This document shows positions 24,822-35,929 of a DNA stretch of 64,000 bases, piece by piece. The stretch lies in the NCBI GenBank assembly GCA_001972305.1, contig BDDD01000174.1:492331-556330 (forward strand), written 5' to 3'. How positions within the stretch are numbered: position 1 is the first letter of the stretch; each line of letters begins with the position of its first letter. Below the pieces are notes generated by a model. The model did no database searches. It was not told the DNA's origin and saw only the letters and a list, made by a program, of their open reading frames with translations. The position numbers were made by a program, and so were the translations under genes. The stretch is from Cephalotus follicularis. Its lineage: Eukaryota; Streptophyta; Magnoliopsida; Oxalidales; Cephalotaceae.

Positions 24822-25755
24822 TTCTCCGAATACAATTACGGGTGCTATTCGGTACACCTTTGTGATTGACCTCAATCACTCACAATTCTCTTGGGTTCAC
24901 TCCCCAATTTCACTAGGGTTCACTCCCCTATTACAATCAAAGTAAATCAAGTAGTGTTTTGATCTAAACCTCTCACAAGGTTGGATTTTACAAGATAGGT
25001 TCGCTCAAATCAGTGAGATCAAGAAATAGCTCAAGATAAAAATAAAAGCTTTTTGGTTGAGCTTTTGATTTGAATGCTCTTTGTATGTTTGCTTTGAATG
25101 ATCTTTTTATATATGTTTTGCTTGTGTTGTTCTCTCTTTCTTTCTTCAAAACATTCGTGCATTTATACCTTCTTGCCTCATAGATCCGCTGGGAAAGTAT
25201 TTGGATTAATTCCTTAATGGAATGTCCACTAAAACTCTGTCAGAAACTGTTCCAGCCGACTAAAGCGTCGACTGTCACCTTTAGAGCATCGACGGCCTTG
25301 TGACCGTTAGGGATCTCAAATTCAAATTCTCAGCTCAAAGCGCAGGCGTTCAAAACGTTGGAGTCGACCGTCACCTCAAAGCGCTGACGCTTAGTCTTTG
25401 GCGTCGACGCTTAAGCCGCTTTAAATTGAAGTTGCGTTCACTGGTTTAATCAGTCGGCGCTTTGCACTAAGAGCAGACGCTTAGTACCCCAAAGCGCAGA
25501 TGCTTGAATTTTGAGCATCGACGGTTTAAGTGTTTCTTCTACTTTTCCAAGTGCTTCACCGGTAGACGCTTTGTTCTTGTCTCGACTGTCTCTCAAAGCG
25601 CTGACACTTTAAGCTTGGGCATCGACGGTCTGAGCTGTGTCTGCATAAATCTTGTTATGTTTTTCTCATTTTATGGCTATCTTGCACATCAAGAAACTTT
25701 GTCAAATACAAATATATTATCATCAAAACTTAGGATTGAGACATAAATGTCAACA
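24822..25755 (-). repeat. Sirevirus 5' LTR (minus strand)
   Basis: Minus-strand start TGTTGACATTTATGTC at 25755, TATA-like TATAAAT at 25167-25161 (minus), and the GTGATTGAGGTCAATCAC block shared with the Sirevirus at 32877. Motif array at 25255-25630. The right flank is GTATA. Confidence 0.75.
25255..25630. repeat. AAAGCGTCGACG-type array in Sirevirus 5' LTR
   Basis: Some ten words of the AAAGCGYYGACG / GGCGTCGACGCTT type; the 3' LTR carries the same set at 18229-18520. Confidence 0.85.
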
Positions 25756-28573
25756 GTATAAGATGAGCTGGAAGCTCAAATTTTTGGTATAAATTCTTAG
25801 TCTTATACATTTCAATGTTCTAGTTAGTGCAAGAGGCACGTGGACATAAGCGATCTATGTTTTATACAATTACCATAACATTATATTAACAATTCAAAAG
25901 AACAAATTAATAAAAGATGTAAATCCTTCATTATTATTGCATTATTGATTAGGTCATCCTAGAGATGCTAGGAAAACACAATGGTTAAGGATGATCTATG
26001 AGGACATCCAGGATGTGTGGTCCTCTCCAACGTGTGCACCATGTGTGATTGGTGTGATCACCAAATCTCCCTTCTCCGTGCGAGGAGATAGGATGGTGGA
26101 CATATTAGGTTAAGTCCACACCGACGGTAGTGAACCAATATCGGTTAATGCAAATGGAGATTTTGACTACTTCATTGCCATCATCGGTGTTTTATCATGA
26201 TTTTGGGTAAGTGTTTCAAGAGGAAAACAAGTCTAAAATCCTATGAAAGAGTCGTGGATTTATGACTAGAAGTAAATAATGGTAAGGTCCATTAGGTCTT
26301 TTATACATCTTCCAAAATCTTTTTCTGGGTAATGCACTACAGCTGGCAGAGTATATACTAATCCGGATTCCTTTGAAATCCGTTCCCTCCGATATCGAGA
26401 GGATATCATATGATCATGGAGATCATAAATGGAGGAAACCAAGCCTAAACCGTTTAAGGGTTAAGGCTGTCCAGTTTATATAAGAAGGCAAAAACCTTCT
26501 AAGCTGGAGGCACGATTGAGATGTTGCCGGTTTGTGGAATATTCTAAGATGTGCTTAGGATATTACTTCTACCATTCATGAGAACAAATATCATTTTATT
26601 TCGTGTACTGCAAAATTCCTAGAGAAGGAATACCTAATTGCAGGAAGCAGTGGGAGTTAGGTGAAACAAAGAGAGTTTCCACCAGGTAGAAACCCATAGG
26701 ATGATAAGGAACTAGAAGTTTATTCTTCTAAAGACATAATTGGGAAATGATCCCAATCTGAGATAGAGTCTCGGTAAGGTACTCCTCTAGAGAGGAGATC
26801 ATGCAAAGGTTTTTGACAACGCATGAGAAATAAGGTATTCTCATTAAGGCACTGACAAACCTAACATCAGCGAGATGGCAAGCCTGTCAGCTACAAGGAA
26901 GCAGTGAAGAGCACTGATTCCAGGACACGATAAGAGATCATGAAATCCGAAAATGGCTCCATATACGCCTACCAAGTGAGGGACTTGGTATACACACCCG
27001 AAGGCTTAAAATCCTATCAGATGCAAGTAAAACTTCTAAAGGAAGATTGGCGTTAATGGTAAAGGTTGAAACCTTTTTAAAGAGCAATTGGTCGCGAAAG
27101 GATTACACCAAGACAAGAGGTCTGTATGATGAGAACTTTCTGACCAGTTGTAATGCTTTAGTCCATTCGGATTATGCTTGCTTTTGCCACTCAAGGTGAT
27201 AATGAGATATGACAAATGGATGTCAAGACAGTTAGCAAGAGTGACTATCTTGAAGAGGACATCTTTATGTCCCAAACCCGAGGGGTTTTCATCTGAGGAG
27301 CATCTACACAAGAGGTGCAAGATCCAAAGGTCTATGACCTTAAGCAAGCATCCCGTAGCTGAAATATCCATTTTGATTTTATCAAAGATATGGATAAGCC
27401 TAATGTCTACCGGAAATAGGATAACCCATAAATCACTTTCTTGGCACTGTATGTAGAAGACATACTACACATAGAGAATGATATAGGTATGTTGAAGTAC
27501 AGTTAAGCAAGAACTTCTCCACAAAGGATTTGGGAGAGGCTTTCTACGTTTTAGAGAATGAAGATCTAAAGAGTAGATCGAGTAGATTGCTTGGACTTTC
27601 CCAAAGCAGCAGAGTGCTAAAATGGTATGGAACGAATTCCATATATGGCTTACTGCCAATTAGCCAAGGAATTCACCTTTCCAAGAGGATGTCTTCTAAG
27701 ACTTATGAGGAGAGGACATGCATGAATAGACAACCTTATGCTTCGGCAATAGGCTCCATCATGTATGCCATACTTTGTCATGAGCCTGATGTCAATATGC
27801 CTAAGGGTCTGGGTAGTTGATTTCAGTCCAGTCCCTGTAAGAGAAATATGGACATAGTCAAGAGGATATAATGCCTGTGAAAGACTCAGGATTATTTCTT
27901 GACACATGGAGAATACAGTAAATTGAGACGTAAGAGTTGGGTTAATTCTAGTTTCAATTGTGATCCGGATGATCACAAATTCATTTCAGGATATGTGTTG
28001 ATCCTGAATGGAAGTGCTATATGAGTGGGATGAGTTTGTGATAGTCAAGGACTGCAGACTTCACCTGAGAATAAAAGTATGTGCAATATGTGATACCGGT
28101 TATGGTAGTTGGTTTGGCTGCGGATGTTCATTGTGGAACTTTATGAGGTTCCTTCCATCGTTGTCCAGTTGTGCAGCATAGGGATGACAATGGGGCTTTG
28201 TACAAACCTTGGAACCCATGTCTCATTACCGCCCAAACATATACAGCAATGGTATCATTTGATCGTGAAGATCTTAAATGAATATAATGTCATGACAATG
28301 GGGCTTTGTACAAACCTTGGAACCCATGTCTCATTACCGCCCAAACATATACAGCAATGGTATCATTTGATCGTGAAGATCTTAAATGAATATAATGTCT
28401 CAAGGGAGATGTTATTGAGGAAATATAGGAGACATCATGAGAGTAGATGTCACCATAGAGAGAGTCACGCGAGAAGCGAACTTAGCAGACCCACTGACCA
28501 AGGCCATGAGCAGTGCTAGAGTGAGATATGCTTAGGCTAGAGGTCTTCATGGCTGGAGGGCCAAGTGGGAGAT
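25756..28573 (+). pseudogene. Copia pol remains (integrase, RT, RNase H)
   Basis: Continuation of the 10568-32204 element. Islands: LWHLRLGHPRDAR-like and KSPFSVRGDR followed by DYFIAI (25950-26200, pre-integrase and integrase); NFSTKDLGEAFYVLE and RLLGLSQSS (about 27510-27610, RT); RMNRQPYASAIGSIMYAI-like (about 27715-27780, RNase H onset) and the SGYVLILNG stretch (about 27990). Strongly decayed, many breaks. Ends with a purine-rich tract at the 3' LTR. Confidence 0.75.
28184..28399 (+). repeat. 108-bp unit present twice in tandem
   Basis: 28184-28291 and 28292-28399 are near-identical direct repeats, each starting ATGACAATGGGGCTTTG, within the Copia RNase H remains. Confidence 0.9.
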
Positions 28574-29567
28574 TGTTAGATTAGAGTGTCCCTACAAGCC
28601 ACGAGAAGGTTGCAGACATATGTTGTTGACATATGCCACACTCTTGAATTGTACATTCTTCGCTCCATTTATTTTTATTGTGCATTTTAAATAAAAGATT
28701 GGCATCTGGCTATATGTATTATCCCATATAGTCTCTACGGATCAGTTGATCACCATGTCTACAGAATACACGTATAGCGCCCTGTCCGTAAAGGGTTGGA
28801 TCTCGTGCCTGAGAGGTTATAAGAATGAGATCCTTACTCCCCTGTGACAAAAGTTCAATGTCATAGGTTCACTCTCTTAGGCCAATTGATGAACCGCAAA
28901 GACTTTCCATGTTATGCTTTCTCTGAATGGTAAAGGAGGATGGATCATCTCATTGCCATTTGGGTTTTACCCTAAAGCTGATGCGGGGTGCGGTCATAGG
29001 CACAACACTAAACCGACCCACCATAGGTTATCTATTTGGAGAGTCAACACCTCTGTCAATAGAGTTCCTATTGTCGCGGTAGTGCTTAGTCAAAGTAGAC
29101 TAGTAGATCACATGTGATTTACGTTGTATCGTTAGACCTGAGCGGCTGGCATACGTTGTGTAGTAACTGCTTGGCTTTGATTTCTACCTTCCCCAGCACT
29201 AGCCACGTGCTGGAAAAAGGGTTGTCTTTGGGCCTTGTGGGAGCTGCATTGAGATGTGTGGGCGAGTGCACAAGATAGGATCATCAAACCCGTGTTGAGG
29301 GTTATAGGCTCTATAACATTTGTGGCCGTTGAAGACTTAAAATCCTGGCCAGGCAATGGGAGATTGGGAACAAGAGGTTTCCGGGGATATCTCCCATAGT
29401 CTCAGTGCATTCATAGAATTATAGTTATCGCGGTTTTACCTAGGGGTGACATATATCCAAACCCTAGTCCGCGGTTGGAGCCAAGATGACGAAGGATATG
29501 TGGCATGCAAACCGATGAAAGTGATAAAGTACTGGGGAACCGGTTAACGAATGATAGACGTGGTACT

Positions 29568-30619
29568 TGTTTAGCATAAAAATATGTGATTTTTAATGAG
29601 TTATTTACTATATTTTTATGCTTGGAATAGACTACTGTGGTGGTGTTCATTTGATTTTCAGGTATTATTTAATTATTACAGGATAAGAGAAAATGAAGCT
29701 AAAACGCTATTTTTCGAGTTAAAGTGGTTTGAAGTCAAATATCGATTAAAGAGTGCACCCACTTAAACGAGAGAAGTCAAAATTAAAGCTCGGAAGATAT
29801 TGAATATTGGGCTCATTTTGTTCATAAAATTATTTGGAGCACTTTTAGTTCTTGGGCCGATTTATTCTGAAGTTTCGATGAAGAGATATTGCAAGAAAAC
29901 CAACATTGAATCATTTGAACCCATGATGTCATCATGACATCATCTCCATATACTCAATTATTTGCAACATTCTTCAGCCAACGCCGCAAGCACTCAGCAT
30001 CCATTCCATGCATGCCCATCATCTCCATGAACTCCAATCAGTCAGCGCTACGTGTCATCCAAATGCAGAAATCCCTCCATGCAGCATCATGCCTCCATGC
30101 AATAAACATGCAACATGCAACATGCAACATGCGTCTTCTACAGAAGTCCAAGCCGCAATTGTGAGAAGCAATTTTCCACGTGCGCGCCAAAGAAAAGGAA
30201 AGAAAAAAATTGCTGTTTATTGTTCAATTTATACATTGCTTTAGGTTTTTTTTTTTAGTTGGCATATATAAAGAGTGGCAACGCAAAGTCGGCAGTAACA
30301 ATAGCAGCCATAGTTTCTTTACCAGTTTTTCTTCTTCTTCTGTTTAATTTTTATTCAATGTTTAGTAGCTAAACTCTTTAAGGTTTTGGGGAAGAACAAA
30401 GCCTAGATTGTTATTGTTTCAATTCTTCTTGCCTGTTTTAAATTGTTTTATTATTTTTGCATAATTATGAGTAGTTTTTAATAGTTTATCTTAAATTTGG
30501 TATACTTCGCCTAGGTTGGATAAATTATAACTAGTTTACGTTTCCCTGTGTTCGACCCGTTACTGCATGATCCGTGCACTTGCGGCTATAAATTTTAAAA
30601 CATTCTTTTTACTTGAACA
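29568..30619 (+). mobile_element. Athila-like solo LTR
   Basis: 1,052 bp, TGTTTAGCATAAAAAT ... ACTTGAACA, flanked by perfect GTACT duplications (29563-29567 and 30620-30624). TATATAAAG at 30264-30272 is a good TATA box. The 3' end carries CCCTGTGTTCGACCC and GTGCACTTGCGG, wording typical of Athila/Tat-type gypsy LTR ends. Comparison with the uninterrupted 5' LTR of the host Copia gives the exact empty site near 11567. Looks like a clean solo LTR; no internal region. Confidence 0.9.
30264..30272 (+). promoter_or_regulatory. TATA box of Athila-like LTR
   Basis: TATATAAAG, followed about 30 nt downstream by the presumed transcription start. Confidence 0.65.
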
Positions 30620-31018
30620 GTACTTTTTGATCCGCGGATCCGGGGGTGATTATAAATCACACCGGGACTATTAGCTGGATAGTCTTACCAGAACTTTGGG
30701 ATGCTCTGGGAAATTTATCATTGTATCAGAAATTCACCGGGCTTTCGAGTCCCGCCTTATTATTGGAAAAGTGACGCATGTTGCACACATGCTCGCTTGG
30801 TGGTAAATCTAGTTTTTAACTAGTATATATTATTTTGACATTAGTGGTTCGTTTTTCATTCCACTAATAGTCATATTGATATATAAGAGATTTGTAGCCG
30901 GAGCATGATTTAATTTTATTAAATCGAAATTAAAGAGAGAGTCTTTAATTTACAAATGGGAGAAACAATTTAATTTTGAAAGAGACTTTAAAATTATAAA
31001 GGAGAAAAGAAGTATAAC

Positions 31019-31063
<45 letters not shown>

Positions 31064-32204
31064 ATATTTATTAAGTCAAAAATGCATTTTAAAAAAAAAT
31101 CTCTCTGTTAATCTCTCTCACACTCTCTCACTCTTTCTCTCCCAGCGTCTTCGTGTGTTTTAGCCGAGAGAGAGTGACGCTTCACGCGTCACTGCGCAGG
31201 GGCCCGTTTCAGGCCGGAGAAGACGACGGCGCTTCGCGCCGGTGCCCGGGAAGAGGCGTGTGACCTTCCACGGTAAGCCTCCTCCCCTTTCTTGCCCGTT
31301 TTCTCCTGTCTTTTTCTCCCTAGCGGCATATGCGTTTTCTACCGCCGCTTGCTCCCCGCGCCTCTTCCATTGCCGTTGATCACAGTGGGTGGAGCCAATC
31401 AATGGCTCTATCCATTTTGATCTTTGTTTTGCGTTTCCCGTGCGTTTTGGCCGGCGTTTGTGCGTGGTGAGTCCACTGGGCAAGTTGACACGTCGGGCTG
31501 CTGTGACTTGCGTTCCGCACCGAGTCACCACGAGTCTTCGGTTGGGGTGTGTCGGGCTGGTGTCGTTGAGTCGTTTGGTGGCTTGGTGGCCGCTGATGAT
31601 GTACGGCGAGTCAACCCCGTGACTCGCCGCTGACCGTTCTCTGCGTTTCAGGCCGAGTCTCACCGAGTCTCGGCCACCAGCGTGTTCGTCGGGGTGATGG
31701 AGTCCACATATGTCAAGGCCGGTCAATGGCGTGTTGACCGAGACTCACTGAGTCCGAACTCAGTGAGTCGCCGCCTCTAGCCGCTGTGTTCCGGCGCGAT
31801 TCCGGGCGAGTCTCCTCTAGATTCGGGTGGAGCAGTTTTTTTGAGTCCGGTGGTGTCAAGATTTGACCAAACGTGGACTGTCCGAAACCCGGCACTGTTA
31901 CCGGTGACCGGCATTTGATACTGCAAGCGTGTAGCGGCAAAGTGGTGAAGCCTCCAACGTTGGTATGATTGCTTCACTCTTACTTTTATCTTTACCGACG
32001 TGTGTTCGGTTTATCTTTATGTGCATGCTTGATTTTGTTTTTTGTTCGATTGTTAATTAAACGGAGATCCTAGGCTTTTCAATTTGGTTCTAACATGTAA
32101 GTGTGGACCATGACTTTCAGTCTTGGTGTTTTTGAAAAATTAAAATTATACACACTTGCGTCCTAGGACCAAATAGACCGGGAACCCTTTCCAGGTTTCC
32201 AACA

Positions 32205-32876
32205 CCGTATGCAACAGACTAAACAGGCCCCCACATAGTCCAGACCTGCTTCATCAAAATGGCAAGGTAGTGGTTCTCCGTCAAAGTCTTCAAAGAACAA
32301 AGCTCAACAGTCCGCCACACAGGGTACTCCTAGCCAGGGGAGCAACGCAAGATCGGGAGGTTGTTTTCATTGCGGTTGTCCAGGTCATCAGCAAAAGGAT
32401 TGCTGGGTGAAGAATGGGTTATGTGTAAAGTGTGGGACATCCAGTCATGCGACGACCGATTGTCCGAGGGGTCGAGCGACAGTTCCCACTGTTCCTGCGG
32501 GTGGTAGCAGTACTGCAGCTGGACCTTCACAGCTGAGGGATGCTGGCAAGAGTATCATGAAAGGTAAAGTTTTTACCCTTACTCAAACAGAGGTTCTGGA
32601 GTCTACTTCCGTTATAGGAGGTACATTGTATATTTATGGCTTCTCTGCTATAGTATTTATGGATCCTGGAGCATCACATTCCTTTATTGCTTCACGATTT
32701 GCATCATGTTTGGATGTGGCACCTGTTTGTATGCCATATATGCTTGATGTGAGTACAGCGGCTGGAGATACCATGTGTACAGATTCTATGTACGGGAGTT
32801 GTGAGATTTCTGTGGCGGGTGTTCCGTTATGTGCAGATTTGATAGTGTTGCCCATTCATGATTTTGACATCATCTT
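32205..32876 (+). pseudogene. Chromovirus gag end and aspartic protease
   Basis: Continues the 3212 element after the Copia insertion. Serine/proline-rich linker, zinc knuckle CFHCGCPGHQQKDC (from 32361), a second knuckle-like CVKCGTSSHATTDC (about 32420-32465), then an aspartic protease with FMDPGASHSFIA (about 32655-32690), the position where the usual motif is D-[ST]-G, running to PIHDFDI where the Sirevirus is inserted. Polyprotein processing by family. Broken. Confidence 0.85.
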
Positions 32877-32997
32877 TGTTGATGATTTAGTCTCAATCCT
32901 AGTTTTGATGATAACATATTTGCATTTAACAAGTTTACTTGATGTGCAAGATATTAGAAAGCTTCACAAAAGGCAAAAATCAACTGCAAGGAAAAGA

Positions 32998-33560
32998 CAT
33001 CGATCCTTATAGTCAAAGACATCGACGTATTAAAGCTACGAAAGTTACAGGACAAATTTGGAGAAAGACATCGATCCCTTTGAAGAAAGACATCGACGTC
33101 TTTAGTGCACAAAGTTACAGGTCAAATTTGAGCAAAGACATCGATCCTTACAGGCAAAGACATCGACGTCTATCCAGAAGACATCGATCCCTTTCAAGAA
33201 GACATCGACGTCTTAGGCTTCCAAAGTTACAGGTCAAAATTAAGTGAAGACATCGATCCTTGTTCCAGAAGACATCAACGTCCAACAAAAGACATCGATC
33301 CCTTACCATAGACATCGACGTCTTTCTAGACCTATCTGCAAAAGCCAGAAAAGACATCGACCCTTGAAGAAGAAGTCGATGTGATGCTCATAACTTCAAA
33401 CACCTGGAAATATTCCCAGCAAAGACATCAACGCCTTTAAAAGACATCGACGTATTTTCAAAATGATTGACCCAGGAAACACGGAATGGCTAGTTAGCGT
33501 ACTTACAATGGCTAGTAACAGTCAAAGACATCGATGCCTTTATGAAGACATCGACGTCTT
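32998..33560. repeat. GACATCGACGTC / GACATCGATCC array
   Basis: About twenty words, largely alternating between GACATCGATCC and GACATCGACGTCTTT at roughly 20-40 bp spacing, all upstream of the TATA box (U3). The 3' LTR has the same array at 44584-45127. Confidence 0.9.
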
Positions 33561-33654
33561 TCTGCCAGCAGAGGCAAAAAAACAAAGTTGCATCAACACA
33601 TTTTTAAATCAAAAGCTTCCAGGATTTATAGAACGGCTATAAGACTCTTCTGCC

Positions 33655-33663
33655 TATAAAAGG
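33655..33663 (+). promoter_or_regulatory. Sirevirus LTR TATA box
   Basis: TATAAAAGG; the 3' LTR has the same at 45221-45229. Confidence 0.75.
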
Positions 33664-34202
33664 AAGATTCAAATCTCAGAAAAAAACAAACAATTAACAA
33701 CAATTCACATCAATTCAACAAGAATTATACAACATCAAGAGAGAAATCAAATTCAAGCATTCTAGTGTGAAAAAGCTCAAGTACTCTATAGTGTTTTCAA
33801 GAGCTTCAAAGCTCCATCTCTTGAGTTCTTCTGTGAGATTCATATTGTGTTCTGTATAAGCCATATCAAACCTATTTGAGAGGTTATCTTGTAAACACAT
33901 TTCACAATCACTTGTAAAAAAGGAGAATCCTCTAAGGTCTTGAGGTCAAGGTCTTGTGATTGAGGTCAATCACAAAATTGTAAGGTGTAACGAATTACTA
34001 CCATAATCAATTCGAGATAGTGGAAACTCAAGGAGCTCCCTTGGGAAAAGTGGACGTAGGCAAGAGTTAGCCGAACCACTCTAAATCGGAGAAGTTTTTC
34101 TTTCCTTTCACTCTTTACTTTTAAAGTTTTTAAATTTTTGATATTTACATCAATATTCAATTCACCCCCCCTCTTGTATATTTCAAGAGTGCTTATTTCA
34201 AT

Positions 34203-34213
34203 TGGTATCAGAG
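34203..34213 (+). promoter_or_regulatory. Sirevirus primer-binding site
   Basis: TGGTATCAGAG, 2 nt after the LTR, complement of the initiator Met-tRNA 3' end. Confidence 0.8.
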
Positions 34214-34258
34214 TGGTTAATCTTATTTCTTAATTGTTAGAGATTACAAAGATCCTTC

Positions 34259-35927
34259 ATGGAATTGAATATGTCAAACAAGGAAAGCATGTCCATCTCA
34301 AAGCCTCCATTTTTTGATGGAAACAACTATAGTCATTGGGAAGCAAAGATGCAATATTTATTCAAGCTCTTTACTTCAACCTATGGGACATCATCATTGA
34401 CGGCCCCGAACTTCCTCACATCATCTCGCAAGAAGGTATCAAAACCCTCAAACTGAGAAGTTCGTATACGGATGATGATAGAAAGAAGGTACAATTAAAT
34501 GCGAAAGCTAAACATGTTATTATATGTGCTTTAAACTCTAATGAATTCAATAGAGTATCATCATGCGCTACCGCAAAGGAGATGCGGGATAGACTAGAGG
34601 TTACCTATGAGGGAACCAATCAAGTTAAAGACGCTAAAATAAATATGCTTGTAAGAGAATACGAAATGTTCTCAATGAAGGAAAATGAAAATATTTCCGG
34701 TATGTTTGTTCGTTTTACAAATATTATTAACTCTCTACAATCTTTAAATAAATGCTACACTAATAGTGAGATGGTAAGAAAGATACTTAGGTGTCTACCC
34801 AAAAGTTGGATGCCTAAGGTCACGGCTATAGAGGAAGCAAAAGACCTCACCACCTTGCCACTTGAAGAACTTCTTGGATCACTCATGACATATGAAATGA
34901 CTATCAAAAATCATGAAGATGAAGAAGAACAAGATAAGAAGAAGAAGAAAGTCATTGCATTCAAATATTCTACAACGGATTCAAGCGATGAAGATAGTGA
35001 TGATGAAATGGCCTTGATCACAAGAAGATTCAAGAAATACCTAGCAAAGAAAAAGTTTGGGAACAAACACTTCAAGAAGACATTACCCTCAAAATCCGAA
35101 ACAACAAACACTTCAAGAAGACATTACCCTCAAAATCCGAAACAAAGAAGGAAGAAATAATTTGTTTCGAATGCAACAAACCCGGGCATTACAAGAGTGA
35201 ATGTCCAAGATTGAAGAAAGCAAAAGACACAATCAAAAAGAAGAAAGCTATGCTTGCTACATGGTCGAATAGTGATGAATCAAGCTCCGAAGAAGAAGAA
35301 AACCAAGAAGTAGCACAAATAGCATTGATGGCAATCAACGATAGTGATGAAGATGAAGATGAAAATGAGGTAAGTGAACTTCTTGAATTACTTGAGAAAT
35401 TTAGTTTAGAAAATACTTCTCTTAAAAAGACCATTAAAGCACTTAATAGAGAAAATGTTAGTTTAAAACATGAAATAGAATGTCCATCTAATAAGTCCTT
35501 AGATGATAAGACTATCTCTCTTGAAAAGGAAAATGAGACCCTAAAAATAGAAGTTGATGCTCTTAAGAAGACTTTCTCAAAATTATCAAATAGTAGTGAA
35601 AAACTTGATAAGCTCTTAGGTCTTCAAAGGTGTGTTTTTAACAAAGCTGGCCTAGGATATGATGAGATGAATAGTGTTAAGCATTTTCAAAAATATCTTG
35701 AAAAGAAAAATAATAAAAAGACCTCATCTAGCATAGCTTGCACCTATTGCAATAAATATGGTCATACTACACAAAATTGTTATCACAAAAGAAATGACAT
35801 GCACAAGAGAAATTTATTATTGAAAAATAAAGTGTTTAAATTAAGAACTATATGGGTTCCAAAAGGAACATTTATTACTAACCCCTCTGGACCCAAAGCA
35901 ACTTGGGTACCAAAGTCCTATACTTAA
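34259..35927 (+). pseudogene. Sirevirus gag
   Basis: Starts MELNMSNKESMSISKPPFF with the KPPFFDGNNYSHW entry typical of Copia gag. UBN2-like core with MRDRLEVTYEGTNQVKDAKI, MVRKILRCLPKSWMPKV and LEELLGSLMTYEM; lysine- and acid-rich linkers; a CFECNKPGHYKSEC knuckle (about 35160-35205); a coiled-coil-like stretch; and a second knuckle CTYCNKYGHTTQNC (about 35740-35785). Forms particles and binds RNA by family. Broken. Confidence 0.85.
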
Positions 35928-35929
35928 AC

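Larger units (their letters stand above)
18225..25755 (-). mobile_element. Sirevirus-type Copia, minus strand
   Basis: Reads right to left: 5' LTR (about 24822-25755), gag (24820-23493), pol (23424-21067), spacer with motif array, third ORF (20691-19441), AT-rich tail with CTCCCCC tracts, purine tract (minus), and part of the 3' LTR (18643-18225). The 419 bp of LTR present at both ends (18225-18643 and 25337-25755) are equal in length and about 97% alike by eye, so the insertion is fairly young. Broken in a few places; pol and the third ORF each remain as one long open frame. Confidence 0.85.
10568..32204 (+). mobile_element. Copia element with both LTRs, carrying later insertions
   Basis: LTRs 10568-13142 and 28574-32204 are direct repeats; without the 1,057-bp insertion the second is 2,574 bp against 2,575 bp. 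Both start TGTTAGATTAG and end TTTCCAACA. Flanks CCATA (10563-10567) and CCGTA (32205-32209) are a target duplication with one mismatch. Internal parts: primer-binding site, long leader, gag remains (about 14540-15330), integrase-like (25975-26330), RT (about 26960-27600) and RNase H (27700-28530) remains, and a purine tract AAGTGGGAGA just before the 3' LTR. LTR identity looks like low-to-mid 90s percent by eye, older than the Sirevirus at 32877. Heavily broken. Lineage within Copia not assigned. Confidence 0.85.
28574..32204 (+). repeat. Copia 3' LTR (with solo LTR inside)
   Basis: Same limits and landmarks as the 5' LTR: (GA)n at 31020-31060, G+C-rich part 31140-31930, GAGTCTCGGCCACC at about 31665, end TTTCCAACA at 32204. 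Interrupted by the 1,052-bp solo LTR plus its 5-bp duplication. Confidence 0.85.
32877..34200 (+). repeat. Sirevirus 5' LTR
   Basis: TATAAAAGG at 33655-33663 is a strong TATA box. The upstream 33000-33560 stretch is an array of GACATCGACGTC and GACATCGATCC words. Ends in CA just before the primer-binding site at 34203. Confidence 0.92.

Noticed and set aside
32998-33560. Regular repeats resembling a CRISPR array
   Set aside because: Words are short, palindromic, alternately of two kinds and inside a plant LTR with TATA box and primer site; no repeat-spacer structure of fixed length.
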